Below are positions 1-4,833 of a stretch of DNA of 7,605 nucleotides, in pieces. Source of the DNA: Nitrospirae bacterium GWC2_42_7. Lineage in GTDB: Bacteria > Nitrospirota > Thermodesulfovibrionia > Thermodesulfovibrionales > UBA6898. Under the pieces are notes generated by a model. That model saw nothing but the letters and a program-made list of their open reading frames with translations. It had not been told where the DNA came from and searched no databases. The stretch covers positions 1 to 7,605 of the forward strand of contig MHDW01000068.1 of assembly GCA_001803645.1 (NCBI GenBank). The letters run 5' to 3'. The translations under genes were made by a program, and so were the position numbers. The first letter of the stretch is position 1; each line of letters starts with the position of its first letter.

Positions 1-1123
1 GACACTTACAGCAGGTATAACCAAAGTACTGGCAATGACGGGACAGGCGACATACCGGGCATATGACTCGATAGACAACGCACCCGAGGAGAAGGCCAGA
101 GGTATAACGATAGCCACAGCGCATGTTGAGTACGAGACAACGAACCGTCATTATGCACATGTAGACTGTCCCGGGCATGCTGACTACGTAAAGAACATGA
201 TAACCGGAGCAGCGCAGATGGACGGGGCGATCCTGGTAGTGAGCGCAGCAGACGGGCCGATGCCACAGACAAGAGAGCACATACTGCTTGCGAGGCAGGT
301 AGGAGTGCCATACATAGTAGTATTCATGAATAAAACAGATATGGTAGATGACCCTGAGCTTTTGGATCTGGTAGAGCTTGAAGTAAGAGAGCTTCTTTCT
401 AAATACCAGTTTCCCGGGGATAAGATACCGATAATAAAGGGAAGTGCATTAAAAATAGTAGAGAGCACAAGCACAGACCCAAATGCAGAAGAGTACAAAT
501 GCATCAAGGAGTTGATGGAAGCAGTAGACAGCTACATACCAACACCTGAGAGGCCGATAGACAAGCCATTTTTGATGCCTATAGAAGACGTATTCTCGAT
601 CTCCGGCCGTGGGACAGTAGTGACCGGCAGAGTAGAAAGAGGGATAGTCAAAGTAGGGGAAGAATTAGAGATAGTCGGCTTAGGGCCTACGAAGAAGACA
701 GTAGCCACAGGAGTGGAGATGTTCAGGAAACTGCTGGATGAAGGCAGGGCCGGGGACAATGTAGGAGTACTCTTGAGGGGAACCGGAAAAGATGAGGTAG
801 AGAGGGGCCAGGTATTGGCAAAGCCCGGCAGTATAACACCGCATACGAAATTCAAGACAGAAGTATATATATTGACAAAAGAAGAGGGAGGCAGACACAC
901 TCCGTTTTTCAAGGGGTACAGGCCTCAGTTTTATTTCAGGACAACAGATGTGACCGGAGTAGCGGAATTACCAGAAGGAGTGGAGATGGTGATGCCCGGT
1001 GACAACGTAAGCCTGAAGGTGGAACTGATATCGCCGATAGCCATGGAAAAGGAGTTAAGGTTTGCAATAAGAGAAGGCGGACGCACTGTTGGCGCAGGCG
1101 TCGTAACTGAGGTGATAGAATGA
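1..1123 (+). CDS. tuf: Elongation factor Tu (EF-Tu), 5'-truncated by window edge
   Basis: EF-Tu is the GTPase that carries aminoacyl-tRNA to the ribosomal A site. The reading frame is open from base 2 and starts [11 protein letters not shown], which directly follows the P-loop GHVDHGKT of the family, so about 25 N-terminal residues lie outside the window. About 373 residues remain, giving a normal total near 398. Visible G-domain motifs are the switch I RGITI (98-112), DCPGH with the catalytic His (164-178), NKTD (329-340; E. coli has NKCD) and SAL (443-451). Domains 2 and 3 are intact, including [21 protein letters not shown] and the C-terminal [11 protein letters not shown] first in-frame ATG at base 35 is internal, not the start. 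Codon use is odd: by hand count 22 of 25 Ile codons are ATA and 16 of 20 Arg codons are AGA/AGG. The stop overlaps the rpmG start as ATGA. Identity is certain. Confidence 0.99.
   Translation, partial: TLTAGITKVLAMTGQATYRAYDSIDNAPEEKARGITIATAHVEYETTNRHYAHVDCPGHADYVKNMITGAAQMDGAILVVSAADGPMPQTREHILLARQVGVPYIVVFMNKTDMVDDPELLDLVELEVRELLSKYQFPGDKIPIIKGSALKIVESTSTDPNAEEYKCIKELMEAVDSYIPTPERPIDKPFLMPIEDVFSISGRGTVVTGRVERGIVKVGEELEIVGLGPTKKTVATGVEMFRKLLDEGRAGDNVGVLLRGTGKDEVERGQVLAKPGSITPHTKFKTEVYILTKEEGGRHTPFFKGYRPQFYFRTTDVTGVAELPEGVEMVMPGDNVSLKVELISPIAMEKELRFAIREGGRTVGAGVVTEVIE
1109..1116 (+). promoter_or_regulatory. Shine-Dalgarno of rpmG inside tuf
   Basis: GAGGTGAT is an eight-base match to the complement of the 16S rRNA 3' end (AAGGAGGTGATC). 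It lies three bases before the rpmG ATG and at the same time encodes Glu-Val and the first two bases of an Ile codon of EF-Tu. It supports the ATG at 1120 as the rpmG start and suggests translational coupling of L33 to EF-Tu. Confidence 0.75.
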
Positions 1124-1272
1124 GAGACATATTTCTTTTCCAGTGTACTGAGTGCAAGAACAAGAATTATTCAACGATGAAGAACAAGAAGAACACAACA
1201 GATAAGCTGCAGAGGAAGAAATACTGCAGGACATGTCTGAAGCATACGCCGCACAAAGAGACAAAGGCATAA
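1120..1272 (+). CDS. rpmG: 50S ribosomal protein L33, zinc-binding form
   Basis: A 50-residue basic protein starting [17 protein letters not shown]. It matches the L33 family in length and pattern: an N-terminal beta strand, CxxC at residues 9-12, a Lys/Asn-rich middle and a second CxxC at 36-39 (YCRTC). The four cysteines mark the zinc-ribbon (C+) form rather than the zinc-free paralogue that some bacteria induce under zinc limitation. L33 sits near the E site of the large subunit. The ATG overlaps the tuf stop by four bases, so the two genes are in one transcript and probably translationally coupled. The order tuf-rpmG-tRNA-Trp-secE is a widely conserved bacterial arrangement. The gene ends only five bases before a heptamer hairpin array. 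Confidence 0.96.
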   Translation: MRDIFLFQCTECKNKNYSTMKNKKNTTDKLQRKKYCRTCLKHTPHKETKA

Positions 1273-1276
1273 TGAA

Positions 1277-1351
1277 AGCACGGAGCATAGAGCCGAGAGC
1301 AAAGGGTTTTAAAAGATTTCACTCTATGCTCTTTGCACTATGCTCTATGCT
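1277..1351 (+). repeat. Heptamer inverted-repeat array upstream of tRNA-Trp
   Basis: The left arm is four 7-base units (1277-1304): AGCACGG, AGCATAG, AGCCGAG, AGCAAAG. The right arm is four units (1324-1351): CTATGCT, CTTTGCA, CTATGCT, CTATGCT, which is the reverse-complement motif. In the best register 1284-1304 pairs with 1331-1351 at 18 of 21 positions. The centre is AT-rich (about 1305-1323). The array fills nearly the whole rpmG-tRNA spacer. On RNA it would fold into a long hairpin ten bases before the tRNA 5' end. There is no T-run after it, so it is not a typical intrinsic terminator, and the tRNA and downstream genes lie beyond it in the same direction. Confidence 0.85.
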
Positions 1352-1361
1352 TAATATACGT

Positions 1362-1438
1362 AGGCCAGTAGCTCTAACGGCTAGAGCATCGGACTCCAAA
1401 TCCGAGGGTTGGGGGTTCAAATCCCTCCTGGCCTGCCA
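1362..1438 (+). tRNA. trnW: tRNA-Trp (anticodon CCA)
   Basis: A complete 77-base cloverleaf can be drawn by hand. The acceptor stem is AGGCCAG (1362-1368) with CTGGCCT (1428-1434), the discriminator base is G, and CCA is encoded at 1436-1438. The D stem is GCTC/GAGC (1371-1374, 1384-1387). The anticodon stem is TCGGA/TCCGA, with a seven-base loop CTCCAAA and anticodon CCA at 1396-1398, which reads UGG (Trp). The variable loop is five bases. The T stem 1411-1415/1423-1427 has one G·U pair and a TTCAAAT loop. Its position between rpmG and secE is conserved in many bacteria and implies release from the tuf-rpmG-secE-nusG transcript by RNase P and 3' processing. Confidence 0.97.
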
Positions 1439-1443
1439 TTACG

Positions 1444-1492
1444 AAATGAGATATTAGAACTAAGAACTGAGAAATAAGAAGTTATAAGTGAA
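1444..1492 (+). repeat. Degenerate heptamer direct array after tRNA-Trp
   Basis: Seven consecutive 7-base units: AAATGAG, ATATTAG, AACTAAG, AACTGAG, AAATAAG, AAGTTAT, AAGTGAA (consensus about AANTRAG). All are in one orientation with no facing inverted arm. The array starts six bases after the tRNA CCA end and occupies much of the tRNA-secE spacer. The rest of that spacer (1493-1555) holds only A-rich sequence and the secE ribosome binding site GGGAGG (1543-1548). Confidence 0.75.
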
Positions 1493-1555
1493 CAATGAAA
1501 AGAAAGAACAGAATAAAAACAGCAGGTTCCGGATCAGATTTCGGGAGGACAGCTA

Positions 1556-1741
1556 ATGATCGAAAGAATTAAGCAGTTTTTCAGGGAAGTTAAAGTCGAG
1601 GCAGGAAAGGTATCATATCCGAGCAAGGATGAGTTGATAGGCTCTACGTGGGTCGTAATAATCACGGTTTTTGTCGTATCAATTTTCCTCAGCCTTGTGG
1701 ATCTGGGCCTCACAAAAATAGTGGAAACGGTATTAAGGTAG
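1556..1741 (+). CDS. secE: Preprotein translocase subunit SecE (short form)
   Basis: A 61-residue membrane protein of the SecYEG channel, where it clamps the two halves of SecY. The N-terminus is an amphipathic helix (MIERIKQFFREVKVEAGKV). It is followed by the conserved hinge SYPSKDELIGSTWVV (residues about 20-34) and one hydrophobic membrane span (about 32-54, rich in V, I, F and L). This is the single-span form found in most bacteria, not the three-span E. coli form. The start ATG has GGGAGG seven bases upstream. nusG follows after four bases, the near-universal secE-nusG pair. Identity is secure from length, motif and position. Confidence 0.97.
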   Translation: MIERIKQFFREVKVEAGKVSYPSKDELIGSTWVVIITVFVVSIFLSLVDLGLTKIVETVLR

Positions 1742-1745
1742 GGTT

Positions 1746-2270
1746 ATGGGAAAAAACTGGTATGTAGTACACACTTATTCAGGTTTTGAGGAGAAGGTTA
1801 AGCTTTCTATCGAAGATAAGATAGTAAGTCATGGATTGCAGGAGAAGATAACAAATATTCTTATACCAACAGAGAAAGTCATAGAACTCAAGGGAGGCAA
1901 GAAGAAGGAGAGTGACAAGAAGTTCTATCCCGGCTATATTCTTGTCGAGATGGAACTTGATGATGAAACCTGGCATTTTGTGAAGGACACTCCGAAGGTA
2001 ACGGGTTTTGTGGGCGGGAAAAGACCGGTCACAATTCCGCTGGAAGAGGTGGAGGTTATTTTACAGCAGGTCGAGAAAGGGCCTGTCTCTCAGGTCAAGA
2101 CCCAATTCTCGAAAGGTGACAATGTCAGGATCATTGACGGGCCTTTCAGTAATTTCAACGGTTTTGTTGAAGATGTAGATTTTGACCATGGAAGGCTTCG
2201 CGTTATGGTGAGTATTTTCGGCAGGCAGACGCCTGTTGAACTCAATTTTTTTCAAGTGGAGAAAAATTGA
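1746..2270 (+). CDS. nusG: Transcription termination/antitermination factor NusG
   Basis: A 174-residue NusG. The N-terminal NGN domain begins KNWYVVHTYSGFEEKV (residues 3-18) and contains FYPGYILVEM (60-69) and the TPKVTGFVG strand (82-90); it contacts the RNA polymerase clamp. The C-terminal KOW domain (about 121-174) starts FSKGDNVRIIDGPFSNF and can bind Rho or ribosomal protein S10. A Lys-rich loop, GGKKKESDKK, lies at 50-59. Length is ordinary and no extra domain II is present. The start overlaps nothing but lies only four bases after secE. A weak purine-rich stretch at the secE 3' end would serve as ribosome binding site, suggesting coupled translation. A 33-base gap leads to rplK. Confidence 0.98.
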   Translation: MGKNWYVVHTYSGFEEKVKLSIEDKIVSHGLQEKITNILIPTEKVIELKGGKKKESDKKFYPGYILVEMELDDETWHFVKDTPKVTGFVGGKRPVTIPLEEVEVILQQVEKGPVSQVKTQFSKGDNVRIIDGPFSNFNGFVEDVDFDHGRLRVMVSIFGRQTPVELNFFQVEKN

Positions 2271-2303
2271 TATATATAGAGAAAACAAGGCAGGAGGAAC
2301 AAG

Positions 2304-2732
2304 ATGGCTAAGAAAGTAGTAACAGCCCAGATAAAACTCCAGATTTTGGCAGGGAAGGCAACACCTGCTCCGCCTGTGGGACCTGCGTTAGGTCCGCATG
2401 GTGTGAATATTATGGAGTTTTGTAAGGCATTTAATGCACAAACACAGGCGATGGGAGATACAATAATACCGATTGTGATGACTGTTTATACCGACAGAAC
2501 ATTCACTTTTATTACCAAGACCCCGCCGGCTTCAGATCTTTTAAAGAAGGCTGCCGGTATAATAAAAGGATCAGGCACTCCTAACAAGGACAAGGTCGGA
2601 AAAGTCACATCAGCACAGGTGAAGGAAATAGCACAAACAAAGCTTCCAGACCTTAACGCACTTTCCATTGATACAGCGGCAAAAATTATCGCAGGTACCG
2701 CAAGGAGCATGGGCGTTGAGGTAGTGGATTAA
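2304..2732 (+). CDS. rplK: 50S ribosomal protein L11
   Basis: A 142-residue L11, the full family length. L11 binds 23S rRNA at the GTPase-associated centre. The N-terminal domain carries the conserved [20 protein letters not shown] (residues 17-36), whose prolines form the thiostrepton-facing surface. The C-terminal rRNA-binding domain carries [15 protein letters not shown] (72-86), [14 protein letters not shown] (97-110) and the terminal [16 protein letters not shown] (2292-2297) precedes the ATG with normal spacing. It is followed after 12 bases by rplA, the usual L11-L1 pair. In E. coli L1 represses this pair by binding the rplK leader. I could not find a convincing L1-site mimic in the short 2271-2303 gap. 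Confidence 0.98.
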   Translation: MAKKVVTAQIKLQILAGKATPAPPVGPALGPHGVNIMEFCKAFNAQTQAMGDTIIPIVMTVYTDRTFTFITKTPPASDLLKKAAGIIKGSGTPNKDKVGKVTSAQVKEIAQTKLPDLNALSIDTAAKIIAGTARSMGVEVVD

Positions 2733-2744
2733 ACGGAGAGAAAA

Positions 2745-3434
2745 ATGGGCAAGAAGATAGTCACAGCAACAGAGAAAATAGAAAAGGGAAAGGAATATTC
2801 CATCGAAGAAGCTGTAAACAAAGTCAAGGAATCTGTGTTCGTAAAATTTGATGAAACAGTGGATCTTGCACTTAATCTCGGAGTTGACCCTAAAAAATCA
2901 GAACAGATGGTAAGAGGTACAGCAGTTCTGCCTTATGGTACCGGCAAGAACGTCAGGGTCCTGGTTTTTGCCAAGGGTGAAAAAGAAAAAGAGGCAATTG
3001 ATGCAGGAGCTGATTTTACAGGAGCTGAAGATATGGTCGAGAAGATCACCAAAGGATGGCTTGATTTTGATAAGGTTGTTGCCACTCCTGATGTTATGGG
3101 CGTTGTAGGAAAACTCGGAAAGATCCTTGGACCAAGAGGGCTTATGCCTAATCCCAAGCTCGGTACTGTTACATTTGAGGTCGCAAAGGCTGTTAAGGAA
3201 ATAAAGGCCGGAAAGGTTGAATACAGGACTGAAAAAGCAGGGGTAATACATGTCCCGATCGGAAAGGTTTCTTTTGAGCCAAATAAACTTGTAGATAATG
3301 CGAGAATGATAATTGAATCTGTGATCAAGGCAAAGCCGGCTACAAGCAAAGGGAAATATATTAAAAAAATACATATATCGTCTACTATGGGACCGAGCGT
3401 AAGAGTGGATATCGGTTCAGTGTCAGCAAAGTAG
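2745..3434 (+). CDS. rplA: 50S ribosomal protein L1
   Basis: A 229-residue L1 of normal length, which forms the mobile L1 stalk at the E site and in many bacteria represses its own operon. The family signature [20 protein letters not shown] lies near residues 122-141. Flanking conserved blocks include [32 protein letters not shown] and the C-terminal [11 protein letters not shown]. The ribosome binding site is the purine stretch CGGAGAG (2734-2740) before the ATG at 2745. It is the last gene before a 418-base spacer carrying the L10-type leader, so this is a regulatory boundary in the cluster. Confidence 0.98.
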   Translation: MGKKIVTATEKIEKGKEYSIEEAVNKVKESVFVKFDETVDLALNLGVDPKKSEQMVRGTAVLPYGTGKNVRVLVFAKGEKEKEAIDAGADFTGAEDMVEKITKGWLDFDKVVATPDVMGVVGKLGKILGPRGLMPNPKLGTVTFEVAKAVKEIKAGKVEYRTEKAGVIHVPIGKVSFEPNKLVDNARMIIESVIKAKPATSKGKYIKKIHISSTMGPSVRVDIGSVSAK

Positions 3435-3442
3435 GGTTTGAA

Positions 3443-3464
3443 CTGCGGGCTTTAGTGCCTGCAG
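3443..3464 (+). other. Stem-loop after rplA, 5' to the L10 leader
   Basis: CTGCGGGC (3443-3450) pairs with GCCTGCAG (3457-3464), eight pairs with one G·T, closing a six-base loop TTTAGT. It is followed by an AT-rich ATTATTTTATAT. It could be a weak intrinsic terminator or attenuator for rplKA. It could also correspond to the small hairpin that precedes the L10 binding site in the E. coli leader. Its 3' arm contains CCTGC, the same sequence as the 3' strand of the L10 core stem. Confidence 0.55.
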
Positions 3465-3475
3465 ATTATTTTATA

Positions 3476-3726
3476 TAGTCAGAGACAGCAGGAACAACGG
3501 AGTTAAGAGTTTATTGAGTCTATCGAGTTTATGGTGTTCATTGAGTTTGTTTTAACTCAAAAAACACAAAGAACTCAAAGAACACAATGAACTTAAGTTT
3601 ATTGAGTCTATCGAGTTTATGGTGTTCATTGAGTTTGTTTTAACTCAATAAACTCAAAGAACTCAAGAAACACAATGAACTTAATGAACTAAGTTGTTTA
3701 ATCGGATGGCCGGCCTGCCGAGGCTA
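3476..3726 (+). promoter_or_regulatory. L10-type leader (autoregulatory rplJ leader) with giant apical insertion
   Basis: The architecture matches the E. coli L10 binding leader element for element. The outer stem TAGTC (3476-3480) pairs with GGCTA (3722-3726). A kink-turn-like internal loop has AGAGACA (3481-3487) on one side and CGA (3719-3721) on the other. The inner stem is GCAGG (3488-3492) with CCTGC (3714-3718). A bulge begins TAATC (3699-3703), following a T as in the conserved TTAATC. The apical stem is AACAAC (3493-3498) with GTTGTT (3693-3698). In E. coli the corresponding strands are CCGTC, GAAGACC, GCAGG and CCTGC, GTA, GACGG. Its function should be binding of the L10(L12)4 complex to limit rplJL translation or transcription. 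What is odd is the loop: 194 bases of nonamer repeats (3499-3692) replace the tetraloop, and the 3' bulge is 15 bases. The core assignment rests on remembered leader structure, not on a covariance search. Confidence 0.82.
3508..3684 (+). repeat. Tandem 88-bp duplication of inverted nonamer arrays
   Basis: Two units with an 88-base offset start at 3508 and 3596. The first 53 bases (3508-3560 and 3596-3648) are identical, and the remaining 36 compared positions differ at four. Each unit is an inverted pair of nonamer arrays. The left arm reads GTTTATTGA, GTCTATCGA, GTTTATGGT, GTTCATTGA. The right arm reads AACTCAAAA, AACACAAAG, AACTCAAAG, AACACAATG. The arms are reverse-complement related (about 29 of 41 positions in one hand alignment). 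Each unit can form its own hairpin, or both can fold into one long hairpin. The block lies wholly inside the apical loop of the L10 leader. Confidence 0.92.
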
Positions 3727-3732
3727 ACAAGA

Positions 3733-3821
3733 AAGTAAGAGGTAAGAAGTGAGAAGTAAGAATTTGAAAAAGATGATGAACTTATTTTTCTCATTTCATA
3801 TTTCCTATTTCCCAATTTCTG
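3733..3821 (+). repeat. Heptamer inverted array between L10 leader core and rplJ
   Basis: The left arm has AAGTAAG, AGGTAAG, AAGTGAG, AAGTAAG (3733-3760), then degenerate AATTTGA. The right arm has TTTCTCA, TTTCATA, TTTCCTA, TTTCCCA, ATTTCTG (3787-3821). The arms are roughly complementary and face each other across an AT-rich centre (about 3768-3786). The array fills the space between the L10 core and the rplJ ribosome binding site. Its last T-rich units can alternatively pair with GGGAAA next to the Shine-Dalgarno. Confidence 0.8.
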
Positions 3822-3838
3822 GTGCCAGGTTCTCTGGG

Positions 3839-3847
3839 AAAGGAGGT
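3839..3847 (+). promoter_or_regulatory. Strong Shine-Dalgarno deciding the rplJ CTG start
   Basis: AAAGGAGGT is a near-perfect Shine-Dalgarno. The gap from AGGAGG to the CTG at 3853 is six bases, which is ideal. From the TTG at 3877 it is 30 bases away, too far, and the sequence just before that TTG has only a weak AGGGAC. This supports initiation at CTG. Confidence 0.8.
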
Positions 3848-3852
3848 AGAAG

Positions 3853-4398
3853 CTGAAAAAGGAAGACAAGGGACGGTTGATAGCCGACCTAAAAGACAAG
3901 TTTTCTCGAGCTAAGACAGTGGTTCTGACAGACTATAAAGGGATGACAGTCGCTGAGCTTACAAACCTACGGGGGCTGCTAAGGCGGTCTTCTTCTGAGT
4001 ACAGCGTGGTGAAGAATACGCTCGCTAAGATCGCAGCTAAAGATACGGGTGTTTCATCAGCAACCGAACTTTTTACAGGTCCTGTAGGTATGGCAATTGG
4101 CTATGACGATCCTGTTTTGGTCGTTAAAAGAGTACTTGAATTCACGAAGACCAATGAAAAGCTGAAGGTTACAGGCGCTGTCGTGGAAGGAAAACTCTGC
4201 GGGCTGCAGGAAGTAAAAGAGATTGCATCATTGCCGGGCAGAGAGGTTCTTCTGGCAATATTAGCAGGAGCAATGCAGGCGCCTGCAACTAAAATGGCAC
4301 AGACGCTTTCAGCAACTGTAAGCAGCTTTGCTTATGCGATGGAAGCATTAAAAAACAAAAAAACAATGAGTGAACAGGGAATAGTGGACAGCCACTAA
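3853..4398 (+). CDS. rplJ: 50S ribosomal protein L10, probable CTG start
   Basis: L10 anchors the L7/L12 stalk to the ribosome and, as the L10-L12 complex, represses its own mRNA. Translated from CTG at 3853 it gives 181 residues. The N-terminus MKKEDKGRLIADLKDKFSRA fits the family (start, charged residues, then DLKxKF). It is followed by KTVVLTDYKGMTVAELTNLR and VVKNTLAKIAAKDTG. The C-terminal part carries the LPGREVLLAILAGAM block and a long helix (about residues 145-175) that binds L7/L12 dimers. The frame has a stop (TAG, 3847-3849) just upstream and no ATG before residue 30, so choices are CTG 3853 or TTG 3877. The Shine-Dalgarno and conserved N-terminus favour CTG. The upstream L10-type leader fits autoregulation. 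The stop codon lies inside a heptamer repeat. A base error turning ATG into CTG is the main alternative. Confidence 0.95.
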   Translation: MKKEDKGRLIADLKDKFSRAKTVVLTDYKGMTVAELTNLRGLLRRSSSEYSVVKNTLAKIAAKDTGVSSATELFTGPVGMAIGYDDPVLVVKRVLEFTKTNEKLKVTGAVVEGKLCGLQEVKEIASLPGREVLLAILAGAMQAPATKMAQTLSATVSSFAYAMEALKNKKTMSEQGIVDSH

Positions 4399-4427
4399 AT
4401 ACTTATCACTAATAACTTTTCACTAAA
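4393..4427 (+). repeat. Heptamer array spanning the rplJ stop codon
   Basis: Five 7-base units: CACTAAA, TACTTAT, CACTAAT, AACTTTT, CACTAAA. The first unit includes the last codon and stop of rplJ (CAC TAA). The reverse complement has the same AGTRA-type core as the arrays at 1444-1492 and 3733-3760. It ends just before the rplL ribosome binding site AAAGGAGG (4431-4438). The array is short and AT-rich, so chance contributes to its appearance. Confidence 0.6.
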
Positions 4428-4445
4428 TTTAAAGGAGGACAGATA

Positions 4446-4823
4446 ATGTCAGTAACAAAGGAACAGATTTTTGAATTTATCGACAACATGACAATCCTTG
4501 ATATGTCAAAGTTTATAAAGGAATTTGAAGAGAGATATGGTGTTACAGCAGCAGCTCCTGTTGCCGTGGCAGCAGCTCCAGGCGCAGCAGCAGCCCCTGC
4601 TGCAGAAGAAAAGACCAGTTTTGACGTGATAATCACTGCTGCGGGTGATAAAAAGATACAGGTGATCAAGGTCGTCAGGGAGCTTACAGCCCTTGGATTA
4701 AAAGAGGCTAAAGATCTTGTTGACGGCGCTCCGCAGCCTGTAAAAACAGGCGTATCAAAAGAAGAAGCAGATTCAATGAAGGCGAAGCTTGAGGAGCAGG
4801 GAGCAAAAGTCGAGATAAAATAA
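4446..4823 (+). CDS. rplL: 50S ribosomal protein L7/L12
   Basis: A 125-residue stalk protein, present in multiple dimers per ribosome, that recruits translational GTPases such as EF-Tu. Three parts are visible. The N-terminal dimerisation/L10-binding helices are residues 1-32 ([20 protein letters not shown]). A flexible Ala/Pro/Val hinge spans about 34-53. The globular C-terminal domain (56-125) has the conserved [20 protein letters not shown] (69-88) and [27 protein letters not shown] precedes the ATG with seven bases between. Its position directly after rplJ is universal and gives coordinated L10:L12 synthesis. It is followed by a 23-bp hairpin before rpoB. Confidence 0.98.
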   Translation: MSVTKEQIFEFIDNMTILDMSKFIKEFEERYGVTAAAPVAVAAAPGAAAAPAAEEKTSFDVIITAAGDKKIQVIKVVRELTALGLKEAKDLVDGAPQPVKTGVSKEEADSMKAKLEEQGAKVEIK

Positions 4824-4833
4824 GCAAAAAAAT

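Noticed and set aside
1233..1457. A 74-residue forward reading frame over the end of rpmG, the hairpin and tRNA-Trp
   Set aside because: It overlaps a clear L33 gene in another frame and a complete tRNA, so it cannot be a sensible gene.
1495..1572. A 25-codon reading frame starting ATG AAA AGA AAG, overlapping the secE start
   Set aside because: No Shine-Dalgarno, no recognisable family, and it runs over the secE ribosome binding site and start; probably chance in A-rich sequence.
2271..2303. L1-binding leader site upstream of rplK
   Set aside because: The 33-base gap is AT-rich with a ribosome binding site only; I could not draw a convincing L1-site mimic.
2898..3374. Antisense reading frames of 138 and 158 residues across rplA
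   Set aside because: Opposite a full-length L1 gene, low-complexity and unrecognisable; shadows of the real frame.
3451..3479. Possible sigma-70 promoter TTTAGT – 17 bases – TATAGT before rplJ
   Set aside because: The -35 matches at only three of six positions, and a start about seven bases downstream would fall inside the L10 leader core and remove its outer stem. A promoter in this spacer is possible but this one is not supported.
3508..3684. CRISPR-like array in the rplA-rplJ spacer
   Set aside because: Only two long copies, directly abutting with no unique spacers, and internally built of inverted nonamers.
3877..3879. TTG as the rplJ start
   Set aside because: No well-placed Shine-Dalgarno and it discards eight conserved N-terminal residues; CTG 3853 fits better.
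3681..3899. Antisense 72-residue reading frame in the rplJ leader
   Set aside because: It is mostly translated heptamer repeat and runs into rplJ; no start signal or family.
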